Shown here piece by piece: positions 32,025-39,661 of a stretch of DNA of 40,466 bases. The notes below the pieces were generated by a model. It was not told the origin of the DNA and made no database searches. It worked only from the letters and a program-made list of their open reading frames with translations. Source of the stretch: JABFSC01 sp031389045 (GTDB taxonomy: Bacteria > Desulfobacterota > Binatia > Bin18); contig JANMSE010000539.1 of assembly GCA_031389045.1 (NCBI GenBank), forward strand, positions 1 to 40,466. The letters run 5' to 3'. Numbering within the stretch: the stretch's first letter is position 1; each line of letters starts with the position of its first letter. The position numbers were made by a program, and so were the translations under genes.

Positions 32025-32566
32025 CCCGCGAAGGCATCACGGTCGTTCATGCCATTCCTGGCCGCATTCGGCTGAAGATCGCCAGCCTGCGCGATAACTC
32101 GACGCTCGCCAGCGAACTCCAACACCGACTGGTCGCGATTCAGGGCGTGAAGCAGGTCGAGACCAATCCGCGGACCGGCAGCGTCCTCATTCTCTACGAT
32201 GCGGCGGCAATGGCTTCACCCGAAGCGTTGCTCACGCTGGCCGCGCCGCTCTCGCAACTCTTCCCAGGGCTGGATCTCAAGGATTTGCCGGCGTGGGCCT
32301 CCTCCACAAATGGTGCGCATCCCACTCCGTCCCTCGCCCAAAGCGTGGCTGGCTTTTTCGGGTCTCTCAACCAGAAGATCGACACCGCCACCGGCGGGGT
32401 CGCGGACCTCAAGATTTTGCTCCCACTGGGGCTCTTTCTCTTCGGCATCAGATCGCTGCTGTCGTCCGAAAAGCGTGCCATCCCGACGTGGTACGACTTC
32501 TTCTGGTTCGCGCTCGGCACCTATTTCATGATGCATCCGAAGCCGGGCGAGAAGACCCCACCCTGA
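32021..32566 (+). CDS. HMA_2-domain membrane protein, copy B
   Basis: 181 residues. Residues 1-75 are an HMA_2 domain (VVHAIPGRIRLK; GVKQVETNPRTGSVLILYD) without CxxC. Residues 120-175 hold two membrane helices (LLPLGLFLFGIRSLL; WYDFFWFALGTYFMM) with a short loop, ending MHPKPGEKTPP. Start overlaps the DUF5132 stop. The arrangement suggests a membrane-anchored accessory subunit that presents the HMA_2 domain to the P-type ATPase further down, which carries the same domain. Confidence 0.8.
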   Translation: MTREGITVVHAIPGRIRLKIASLRDNSTLASELQHRLVAIQGVKQVETNPRTGSVLILYDAAAMASPEALLTLAAPLSQLFPGLDLKDLPAWASSTNGAHPTPSLAQSVAGFFGSLNQKIDTATGGVADLKILLPLGLFLFGIRSLLSSEKRAIPTWYDFFWFALGTYFMMHPKPGEKTPP

Positions 32567-32669
32567 TTCCCCGCGCTGAGAAGCGCCTGTTGTCCTGGGC
32601 CTCCGGCAACCATAACCCCTTTGCCAGCGTTTGCTGCTTCAACACTGTAACAATACTTGGGGGAACTCC

Positions 32670-32936
32670 ATGCACGATGCGTACTTCAAATTCCGGGTTG
32701 GGGACATCGTCACCCATAAGGGGTTTCTCTATCCGCGCCGACAACCCGTCGTGCAGCGTTTCGAGATTGTCGGACAAACGCTGGTGGCCTGCCCTGGCGC
32801 GGTTCAGCGGTTTTATTACATCCGCACCGTGGGCGAGCCGGAGCAACATGAGACCACACACGGGGCCACGCTCCGCGTGGAGGAATCGAGTCTGTCGCCT
32901 TTACCTGATGACGAAGTTGAAAGTCGCGCGGCCTAA
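32670..32936 (+). CDS. small hypothetical beta-rich protein
   Basis: 88 residues from ATG 32670 (GGGGGA 6 bp upstream; an in-frame start 13 codons earlier is weaker). Begins YFKFRVGDIVTHKGF, then VVQRFEIVGQTLV and FYYIRTVGE, with an acidic end. The 'F.vGD.V.h' opening resembles SH3-like barrels such as those of HspQ/hemimethylated-DNA-binding proteins, but the match is short. Function unknown. It lies between HMA_2 copy B and a REP-like element. Confidence 0.6.
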   Translation: MHDAYFKFRVGDIVTHKGFLYPRRQPVVQRFEIVGQTLVACPGAVQRFYYIRTVGEPEQHETTHGATLRVEESSLSPLPDDEVESRAA

Positions 32937-32992
32937 CGCGATCAGGAGGCGTTTACTACAGCGGTTTGCACTTGAACGAAGAGAGAAAGAAA

Positions 32993-33068
32993 GTAGGCCG
33001 GAATAAGCGGAGCGTTTCCGGCCTGTACGCTCGCGCCGGGAACGGCCTACGGCCTTATCCCGGCCTAC
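32993..33068. repeat. REP/BIME-like palindromic element
   Basis: GTAGGCCGGAATAAG at the left and its inverse CTTATCCCGGCCTAC at the right (one mismatch), with inner GC-rich stems. The ends look strikingly like enterobacterial REP sequences. Fills much of the 229-bp gap before the helical-repeat gene. Confidence 0.78.
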
Positions 33069-33165
33069 CGAAAGAGATGTCTCCTCGCTCCAATGAAAAC
33101 CGCTGCATTGATATGTTTTTCACAATTTTCCCAGTCGCGAGGCTGGAGCAGAAAGGGAATCAGTA

Positions 33166-33813
33166 ATGACAACAGAAGAAAGTGGGTACGGCGAGGAGAT
33201 CGCCGAGAGAATCGGTCAGACCGGAACCGCCGTGAAAGATGGCATCATTGGCAGTCTGCGTGGTCTCAATGAAATCGAGGCCGAGATTGTCAGCCTCGTG
33301 CGCAACTCGGTTTCTCACGCGTTGCGAGCGACCGGTGCCGTGGCGACCGATGGGGTCACCGTGACGCGCGACGTGGTCAAAGGCGCGTTGCAGGCGACCG
33401 AGGAAGTCGGCGCGGGACTGACGGTTGGCGTCAAGAGTGTCGCCAAGGGCGTCATCATGGGCGTGAGCGATGTTGGCGGTGATGTCCTGAACACCGCTTA
33501 TCATGTCGTGAAAGGCGTGGTGGCGGGCGCGGCGGAGGTTGGTGCCGATGTTGGCGTGGTCGCCAGTCGTGCGGTGCAGGGTGTCGTTGAAGCGACCAAG
33601 GAAATCGGCGGCAATGTGGGCACTGTCACCCAAGCGGCGGTCGCCGGCGCTCTCGCCGGCGCTGGGGCCATCAGTACCAACGCCGTCCAGGTCGTTCGCG
33701 ATCTGATGATTGGTGTTGTCGAAGGTGTGTTCACGGTGGCGTCCGCCGCGTTGCCACGATCATCCAGGGCTGCCTCAGCAATCGCGGAAGCCGGAGAGCA
33801 GCAGGCCGCGTAG
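33166..33813 (+). CDS. valine/glycine-rich amphipathic helical-repeat protein, copy B (LEA/synuclein-like)
   Basis: 215 residues. Paralogue of residues 94-294 of the protein at 30039: both have TAVKDGIIGSLRGLNEIE / TALRDGVVDSLKGINEIG openings, then repeated units such as VKSVAKGVIMGVSDVGGDVL and VKGVVAGAAEVGADVGVVA, and end in ASAALPR. It has almost no Cys, Trp or Pro inside the repeats, as expected for long amphipathic helices. No signal peptide. It lies 82 bp before the P-type ATPase. A coating, tethering or membrane-bending role is possible but only inferred. Confidence 0.75.
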   Translation: MTTEESGYGEEIAERIGQTGTAVKDGIIGSLRGLNEIEAEIVSLVRNSVSHALRATGAVATDGVTVTRDVVKGALQATEEVGAGLTVGVKSVAKGVIMGVSDVGGDVLNTAYHVVKGVVAGAAEVGADVGVVASRAVQGVVEATKEIGGNVGTVTQAAVAGALAGAGAISTNAVQVVRDLMIGVVEGVFTVASAALPRSSRAASAIAEAGEQQAA

Positions 33814-33895
33814 TGTTTCCTGGGAGCACAGGCGTCTCGCCGGCAAGACCACCGGCGAGATGCCCGCGTCCCCAGCATGAAGGAGGACTCCAGCA

Positions 33896-36800
33896 GTGGT
33901 AGAGACCGTACACGTTGTCCCCGGACGAACGCGATACAAAGTTGATGGACTGTATCACTCAGAGTCACTCAAGCATTTTCTTGAGACTCGACTCGCGCAA
34001 CACCACGGTGTGTCTCACGTCGCCGCCAATCCTCTGACTGGAAAGATGTTGGTCTTCTTTAACTCCGGCAATACGTCGGAGACCCTCGCGTCCCTCATCG
34101 CGCAATGCGTTGTCGAGCATGAGCGCGGCTCCGCGGACTTGGTTCTGGCCGAAGCAGCGCACGCGAGCGCACGGAACGGAACCACTTCTTCCCATACAGA
34201 CCCCGCGCCTGGGCGTGTGGTGAATCCGGGAGTGAGGCGTGCTTCGCAACCCACCACGCCCGCGCAACCCACGACGCCCGTGTCTCCTCACGGTGACGAG
34301 CACATTCCGGCGTGGCACCTCATGGCCACGGACACCGTCTTTACCGCTCTGGGCGCTGCCAAGGCTGGGTTGTCAAGCGATGCGGTGCGGGAACGACTCC
34401 ACACCTACGGACCGAATCGCCTCCCGGAATCCGAACCGCGCTCAGCTTTTGAGATCGTGTTCGAGCAGGTGAATTCGTTGCCCGTGGCGCTGCTCGCCGC
34501 CGCTGCGGGTGTGTCGATCGTGACCGGAGGTATCGCCGATGCCGTCATCATCATGGGAGTTGTGGCGGTCAACGCGATCATCGGCTACTTCACCGAGAGT
34601 CAGTCCGAACAAACCATCCGCTCCCTGAAGACCCTCGTGCGTCCCACCGCGTTGGTCATGCGCGACGGCCTCCCCGAGGAAATTGGGGCGGAAGAGATTG
34701 TCCCAGGGGATGTGTTGGTACTCAAGCCTGGCAGTTATGTCGCGGCGGACAGCAGGGTGATTGAAGCGCAACGCCTTAGCGTGGATGAATCCGCCCTGAC
34801 CGGGGAAAGCGTACCGGTCAATAAAATCGCCGCAACGCTCACCAACCCGGACCTCCCGCTCGCCGACCGTCTCAACATGCTCTACATGGGCACCCTGGTC
34901 ACTGGCGGACAAGGGTTAGCCGTTGTTATCGGCACGGGCCGATTGACCGAGATTGGCCGCATCCAGTTGCTCGCGGACGGCGCGGAGACGCCCACGACGC
35001 CGATGGAACGACAGCTCGACCAGATGGGCACCCAGCTTGTGATAATTTCCGGCGGGGTCTGTATTTTTGTGTTTTTCGTCGGACTCGCGCGGGGCTATGG
35101 TTTCCTAGAGATGCTGAAATCCTCGATCTCGCTGGCCGTGGCGGCGGTGCCCGAAGGACTGCCGACCGTCGCCACCACCACGCTCGCGCTCGGCATCGCC
35201 ACCATGCGCAAGCACAATGTCCTCATTCGTCGTCTAGATGCGGTGGAGACTTTGGGCTGCGTTCAAACGATTTGCCTAGACAAAACCGGCACGCTCACCC
35301 TCAATCGCATGTCGGTCGCTGCTGTCCATGTCGGGGGACGACGGTTTCAGGTCGCGGACGATATGCTGACCGTGGACGAGGAACGGGTGGAGCCGCTCAA
35401 GTATGAAGAACTGATTCGACTCGCGCAGGTCGGGTCGCTCTGTAGTGAAGTGGAAATCGAGCAGCGCAATGGCGCCCAGGTCCTGCGTGGCTCACCCACC
35501 GAGAACGCGCTTATTCACCTGGCGGTCAGCGTGGGCATCGACGTCGGCGCGCTCCGCCGAGTCTACCCCATGCGGCAGATCACGTTGCGTGCCGAGAACC
35601 GCAACTTTATGAGTACCATCCACGGCGTGGATGCCACCGCCGCCGGAGACACGACGTATGCGCCGCTGCTGGCGGTGAAGGGCAGTCCGGGCGAAGTGTT
35701 GGCCATGTGCGACTGGTTCATGCGCGACGGCGTCCAGGTACCACTCACTGACAGTGATCGTTTTGTCATTGAGACCGAAAACGAGCGTATGGCGGGACAG
35801 GCGTTGCGCGTGCTGGCCTGCGCCTATCGTCAGCATGACGGCGAGGACCTCGTGACGGAGGCGTCCGAGGGGCTGACATGGTTAGGGTTAGTGGGGATGG
35901 CGGACCCGATTCGACCGGGGCTGCGCGACGTCATCGCGGGGTTCCATCGTGCCGGTATCGACACGGTGATGATCACTGGCGATCAAAGCCCCACGGCCTA
36001 CGCCATTGGTAAGGAACTCTCGATAGGTCGCAACGGCCATCTGGAGATTCTCGACTCGACCAATTTGGCTGACCTTGATCCAGAGGTGATGACCGCGCTG
36101 GCGGAAAAGGTTGATGTGTTCGCGCGCGTCAGTCCGGCGCATAAGCTGCAAATCGTGCAAGCCTTTCAGCGTGGCGGCAAGGTGGTCGCCATGACTGGCG
36201 ACGGCATTAACGACGGCCCGGCGCTGAAGGCGGCCAACATTGGCGTGGCGATGGGGCATACCGGGACGGACGTGGCGCGCGAAGTCGCCGATGTCGTGCT
36301 GGAGAACGATAATCTGGAAACCATGATTATCGCCATCAGCCAAGGGCGCACGATCTACAACAACATCAGGAAATCGGTCCATTTTCTGCTGGCCACGAAC
36401 CTGAGCGAGATTATCGTCACGGCGACCGCCATTACCGTGGGGCTTGGCCACCCCCTCAACCCCATGCAACTGCTGTGGATTAACCTGATCTCCGACATCG
36501 CGCCGGGCCTGGCGCTCGCCCTGGAACCGCCGGAGCCGGACGTGCTCGACCGGCCACCGCGTAACCCAGAAGAGCCGATTATTCAGCCGGCGGACTTTCG
36601 CCGGATCGGACTTGAAGCCACGGCCTTGTCCGCTGGCGCCTTGAGCGCGTATGGCTATGGGCTGATGCGCTACGGCATGGGAGCGCAGGCGAGCACGTTG
36701 GCGTTTACCAGCTTGACCACTGGGCAGTTACTCAACGCCATCACGTCGCGCTCGGAAACGCACAGTGCCCTTGGGAGTACGTCGTTACCTCCGAACCCGT

Positions 36801-36976
36801 ATCTGAGCGCCGCGCTGATTGGCTCGTTCGGCCTCCAGGCGCTCGCGCTGACAGTGCCTGGCTTACGGAGTTTACTCGGCATCACGCCGATCTCCCTGCT
36901 TGATGGCGCGGTGATTGGCGCCAGTGCTATGCTGCCGTTCGTGTTGAACGAGGCGACCAAACCGGGGAAAAAATAA
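33896..36976 (+). CDS. P2-type cation-transporting ATPase with N-terminal HMA_2 domain
   Basis: 1026 residues from GTG 33896, 9 bp after AAGGAGG. Residues 1-75: HMA_2 domain (VHVVPGRTRYK; NPLTGKMLVFF). A Pro/Thr linker follows, then the cation ATPase N-terminal domain, TGESVPVNK (actuator), PEGLPTV in M4, Asp462 of DKTGT, the nucleotide-binding domain, TGDGINDGPALK, and C-terminal helices with NLISDIAPGLALAL in M6. PEGLP marks a P2 (Ca/Mg/Na-type) pump rather than a P1B heavy-metal pump, so the HMA_2 fusion is unusual. The transported ion cannot be told: the M4/M6 acidic pattern differs from SERCA. Followed by the MetK paralogue after 18 bp. Confidence 0.92.
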   Translation: MVETVHVVPGRTRYKVDGLYHSESLKHFLETRLAQHHGVSHVAANPLTGKMLVFFNSGNTSETLASLIAQCVVEHERGSADLVLAEAAHASARNGTTSSHTDPAPGRVVNPGVRRASQPTTPAQPTTPVSPHGDEHIPAWHLMATDTVFTALGAAKAGLSSDAVRERLHTYGPNRLPESEPRSAFEIVFEQVNSLPVALLAAAAGVSIVTGGIADAVIIMGVVAVNAIIGYFTESQSEQTIRSLKTLVRPTALVMRDGLPEEIGAEEIVPGDVLVLKPGSYVAADSRVIEAQRLSVDESALTGESVPVNKIAATLTNPDLPLADRLNMLYMGTLVTGGQGLAVVIGTGRLTEIGRIQLLADGAETPTTPMERQLDQMGTQLVIISGGVCIFVFFVGLARGYGFLEMLKSSISLAVAAVPEGLPTVATTTLALGIATMRKHNVLIRRLDAVETLGCVQTICLDKTGTLTLNRMSVAAVHVGGRRFQVADDMLTVDEERVEPLKYEELIRLAQVGSLCSEVEIEQRNGAQVLRGSPTENALIHLAVSVGIDVGALRRVYPMRQITLRAENRNFMSTIHGVDATAAGDTTYAPLLAVKGSPGEVLAMCDWFMRDGVQVPLTDSDRFVIETENERMAGQALRVLACAYRQHDGEDLVTEASEGLTWLGLVGMADPIRPGLRDVIAGFHRAGIDTVMITGDQSPTAYAIGKELSIGRNGHLEILDSTNLADLDPEVMTALAEKVDVFARVSPAHKLQIVQAFQRGGKVVAMTGDGINDGPALKAANIGVAMGHTGTDVAREVADVVLENDNLETMIIAISQGRTIYNNIRKSVHFLLATNLSEIIVTATAITVGLGHPLNPMQLLWINLISDIAPGLALALEPPEPDVLDRPPRNPEEPIIQPADFRRIGLEATALSAGALSAYGYGLMRYGMGAQASTLAFTSLTTGQLLNAITSRSETHSALGSTSLPPNPYLSAALIGSFGLQALALTVPGLRSLLGITPISLLDGAVIGASAMLPFVLNEATKPGKK

Positions 36977-36994
36977 CCAGTACGGTGAAGCATT

Positions 36995-38209
36995 ATGAAA
37001 AAAGATTTCATGTTCACGTCCGAGTCCGTGACCGAAGGACATCCCGATAAACTCTGCGACCAAATCAGCGACGCCATTCTTGACCGTTTTCTCCAACAAG
37101 ACCCCTATTCTGGCGTCATCACCGAGTGTGCGGTGTCCACCGCGATCGTGTTTATCGCCGCCCGTTTTGCTTCGCATGCCAGCGTGGACATGCCCACCGT
37201 CGCGCGGCAGGTGATCAGCCAGGTCGGCTACGATCAACCCGCCTTCAATAGCAAGACGTGTAGCATCGTCACCAGCCTGCGCGAGTTGCCGGAGGAGGAC
37301 CGGCGCACCTTTCACGAACACGAACTCTCCGACCAAGAGATTGAACAGATCACGGTGAAGAACCAGGTCACCGTCTTTGGCTTTGCCTGCGACCAGACGC
37401 CAGCGTTACTGCCGTTCCCGATTTGGCTCGCGCACCGACTCGCCAGAAGACTGACTTCGGTGCGGCTGCAGAAAATCCTGCCGTATCTCGCGCCCGACGG
37501 CAAAACGCAGGTGGGGATCGAGTATCGCAATCGCCGCCCGTATCGCATTCACAGCCTCACGGTGATTGGCGGTCAAAACGCGCTCGCTTCGGCTGGCGGT
37601 CCCGACCTCAAACAACTGCAACACGATTTACGAGAGACGGTGGTCGATTTTGTGTTTCAAGAGGAAACGATTCGCCCGGATGAGCAGACCCGACTCTTCA
37701 TCAACCCAGACGGCCCGTTCCTGATTGGCGGCCCGTCCGTCCATTCCGGACTGACGGGCAGAAAGAACGCCATTGATACGTATGGAGAGTATTCCCGCCA
37801 CAGTGGCGCGGCGCTGAGCGGCAAGGACCCCACCCGCATCGACCGGGTTGGGGCGTATGCCGCCCGTTACGCCGCCAAGAATGTCGTCGCCGCCGGACTC
37901 GCCACCGAATGCGAGGTACAACTGAGTTATTCCATCGGCCTCTCACGACCAGTCAGTGTACAAGTGGAAACGTTTGGCACGGGAGTGATCGCGGACGAGG
38001 AGATCGCCGCGCGGCTCAGTCAGCATTGCGATTTTCGGCTCGCGGGCATCTTGCGGCAATTCAATCTGCGCCATTTACCGTCTACCGTCCGCGGGGGATT
38101 CTACCGCAAGCTGGCGGCGTATGGACATGTGGGGCGCATGGACATCGGACTGCCGTGGGAAGTGACGGACAAGGCGGCGGTGTTGCGGGAAGCTGCGGTG
38201 AGTCGATAG
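36995..38209 (+). CDS. divergent S-adenosylmethionine synthetase (MetK) paralogue
   Basis: 404 residues, end-to-end homologous to MetK: FTSESVTEGHPDKLCDQ (His16, Asp18, Lys19), KTQVGIEY (Lys170), a late SGLTGRK, SGKDPTRIDR, AAKNVVAAGLA and a C-terminal PWEVTDKA. Compared with E. coli MetK from memory, three active-site acidic positions are changed: Glu55 is Arg57, Asp118 of the GAGDQG motif is Asn123 (motif replaced by TVKNQV), and Asp238 is His250. The phosphate-handling residues are retained. So ATP or polyphosphate chemistry may persist with another substrate than methionine. The gene starts 18 bp after the P-type ATPase, an odd place for a housekeeping metK, which suggests a dedicated paralogue. 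No clear ribosome site (GGTGAAG near 36984). Confidence 0.9.
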   Translation: MKKDFMFTSESVTEGHPDKLCDQISDAILDRFLQQDPYSGVITECAVSTAIVFIAARFASHASVDMPTVARQVISQVGYDQPAFNSKTCSIVTSLRELPEEDRRTFHEHELSDQEIEQITVKNQVTVFGFACDQTPALLPFPIWLAHRLARRLTSVRLQKILPYLAPDGKTQVGIEYRNRRPYRIHSLTVIGGQNALASAGGPDLKQLQHDLRETVVDFVFQEETIRPDEQTRLFINPDGPFLIGGPSVHSGLTGRKNAIDTYGEYSRHSGAALSGKDPTRIDRVGAYAARYAAKNVVAAGLATECEVQLSYSIGLSRPVSVQVETFGTGVIADEEIAARLSQHCDFRLAGILRQFNLRHLPSTVRGGFYRKLAAYGHVGRMDIGLPWEVTDKAAVLREAAVSR

Positions 38210-38284
38210 CCGCGACGCCAGTCGCGGGCAAGGCGGTCTTCCTCAAGTTAGCGAGTTTCGGGTTCCGAGTTCCGAATTCCCTCT

Positions 38285-38332
38285 CCCGGATGGGAGAGGG
38301 CTAGGGTGAGGGGGATCAAGTGACCTTTCCTT
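38285..38332 (+). repeat. dispersed repeat B, copy 2
   Basis: Shares GGGAGAGG.CTAGGGTG and GGGGGATCA.GTGACCTTTCC with 14061-14097 in the same orientation. The first part is the widespread 'CTCTCCC...GGGAGAGGG.TAGGGTGAGGG' intergenic repeat type. The rest of the gap to 38436 shows no gene. Confidence 0.75.
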
Positions 38333-38436
38333 GAAAGCGCATCCCAGCTTCCCTCCGACAGGGAGAATTTTTTCGAGAAATAACCTAAGAAATAGCACTA
38401 ATCTCCCACTTTGCAGGGCGTGGCTCCCGCGAGCCA

Positions 38437-38889
38437 CTACGCGAAAAACCCAATCGCCACCGCTTCGACCTGTGCGTCATCGTGGTCTTGGTCCGCATGG
38501 AGAGTGAGAGAGCCGTCTTTGCCCATCAATCGCGCGATCGCCAAGCGCGCCTGGGCATAATAGGTTTTTCCCGCGTCCGTCGCTCGGTAATGTACCCGCA
38601 CCCGCTTCTTGTCATGCTCGGTATAACTCTGAAGAAGTCCCTCTTTTTCCCACGCGTGCAACAAGGGATAGAGCGTGCCGGGGCTGAGGTCATAGCCGTG
38701 CTGTTGGAGCGCTTTTCTCACGGCGTAGCCACACGCTGGCTTCCGCATCGTCTGCTGGATAATGAAGAGTCGGATCACACCGCGTAGGAACTCAGGATGC
38801 TCTTCCCGCGCGGCTCCCACGGTTTCGCGTATCCCGTGGGGTCCATCGGTACTGCTTTGTCGTCGAGAGGGGCTTGGAACGAGCCGCAT
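38437..38889 (-). CDS. PadR family transcriptional regulator
   Basis: 150 residues from ATG 38889, 10 bp after AAGGAG; an in-frame GTG at 38943 would add 18 residues. The winged-helix core is typical: RLFIIQQTMRKPACGYAVRKAL, then GYDLSPGTLYPLLHAWEKEGLL, HYRATDAGKTYY. A 45-residue polar N-terminal extension precedes it. PadR repressors bind inverted repeats containing ATGT/ACAT; such a dyad lies just upstream. Its targets are unknown; it may control itself. Confidence 0.9.
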   Translation of the reverse strand: MRLVPSPSRRQSSTDGPHGIRETVGAAREEHPEFLRGVIRLFIIQQTMRKPACGYAVRKALQQHGYDLSPGTLYPLLHAWEKEGLLQSYTEHDKKRVRVHYRATDAGKTYYAQARLAIARLMGKDGSLTLHADQDHDDAQVEAVAIGFFA

Positions 38890-38920
38890 GTCTGTACATC
38901 TCCTTCTTCGATTGAGGGCG

Positions 38921-38947
38921 ATGACATGTAACAACTTTGTCACATTT
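38921..38947. promoter_or_regulatory. candidate PadR operator (ATGT/ACAT dyad)
   Basis: ATGACATGT and TGTCACAT flank a short centre just before the PadR gene. The same bases also form an 11-bp-spaced pair (ATGTAAC 38926, TTGTCAC 38937) on the plus strand resembling a Pho box; with no plus-strand gene nearby, PadR binding is the simpler reading. Confidence 0.45.
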
Positions 38948-39007
38948 GACCAGATAAGTGGAAGGCGAGGTCAATTCTATAACTTTCGATATAAGGAAAA
39001 TGTCTCC

Positions 39008-39661
39008 TTAGTCCAGGTGCAGGATGCCCCGCTTGAGCGCGACGTGCACCGCTTCGGTACGGCTGCTCACGTCGAGTTTGGCGAACAGGTTATTCACATG
39101 CAGTTTGACCGTGCCCTCGCTAATCGACAGCGCCGTGCCAATGTCTCTATTACTCCGCCCTTCCGCCAGGAGCCGCAACACCTCCGTTTCGCGCGCAGTG
39201 AGCGCACTGTGCTGCCGGACATGGGCCGCGAGTTTGCCCGCCATCGCCGGGGAGATACTGGTTTCCCCCCGATGGACCGCGTGGATAGCGGCCAGCAGTT
39301 CCTGGCGTGGGGCATCCTTGAGCATGTATCCCTGGGCGCCGGCGTGAAGCGCCCGGTAGATGTCCGCGTCCCCGTCGTAGGTGGTGAGCACCAAGAACCG
39401 CGCGATGGGGGACACGGTGCGAATCTCCCGGATCGCTCCGACCCCATCAAGCTCAGGCATGCGTAAATCCATCAGCACCAGGTCCGGAGCCAATTGTTGA
39501 AACAGGGCGACGGCTTCGCGCCCGGTATGGGCCTCGCCGACGACTGTCATATCTGGAGTCCGGTTGATGAGCGCCGCGAGCCCCTCGCACACGATAGGAT
39601 GATCATCCGCGATCAGGATACGAATCTGGGGAATTGTGGTGTCTTTTTTCATGGCTGCCAT
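39008..39661 (-). CDS. NarL/FixJ-type response regulator
   Basis: 217 residues. Receiver domain 12-130 with acidic pocket Asp19/Asp20, phospho-acceptor Asp65 (LVLMDLRMPE), Thr (LTTYDG) and Lys (YMLKDAP). Residues 150-212 form a LuxR-type helix-turn-helix (LTARETEVLRLLAEGRSNRDIG; ISEGTVKLHVNNLFAKL). The start lies inside the end of the kinase gene (59-bp overlap; a second ATG three codons on is equally possible), so the pair is coupled. It would be phosphorylated by the neighbouring kinase. Target genes unknown; it is not a PhoB-type (winged-helix) regulator. Confidence 0.94.
   Translation of the reverse strand: MAAMKKDTTIPQIRILIADDHPIVCEGLAALINRTPDMTVVGEAHTGREAVALFQQLAPDLVLMDLRMPELDGVGAIREIRTVSPIARFLVLTTYDGDADIYRALHAGAQGYMLKDAPRQELLAAIHAVHRGETSISPAMAGKLAAHVRQHSALTARETEVLRLLAEGRSNRDIGTALSISEGTVKLHVNNLFAKLDVSSRTEAVHVALKRGILHLD

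Noticed and set aside
29297..38209. Ferrosome (Fez) gene cluster
   Set aside because: The ATPase has the P2-type PEGLP motif rather than a P1B pattern, and I do not see the R-x8-TGR motif in the small proteins.
38926..38943. 11-bp-spaced ATGTAAC/TTGTCAC pair as a Pho box
   Set aside because: No plus-strand gene follows; the same bases form an ATGT/ACAT dyad expected before a PadR gene.
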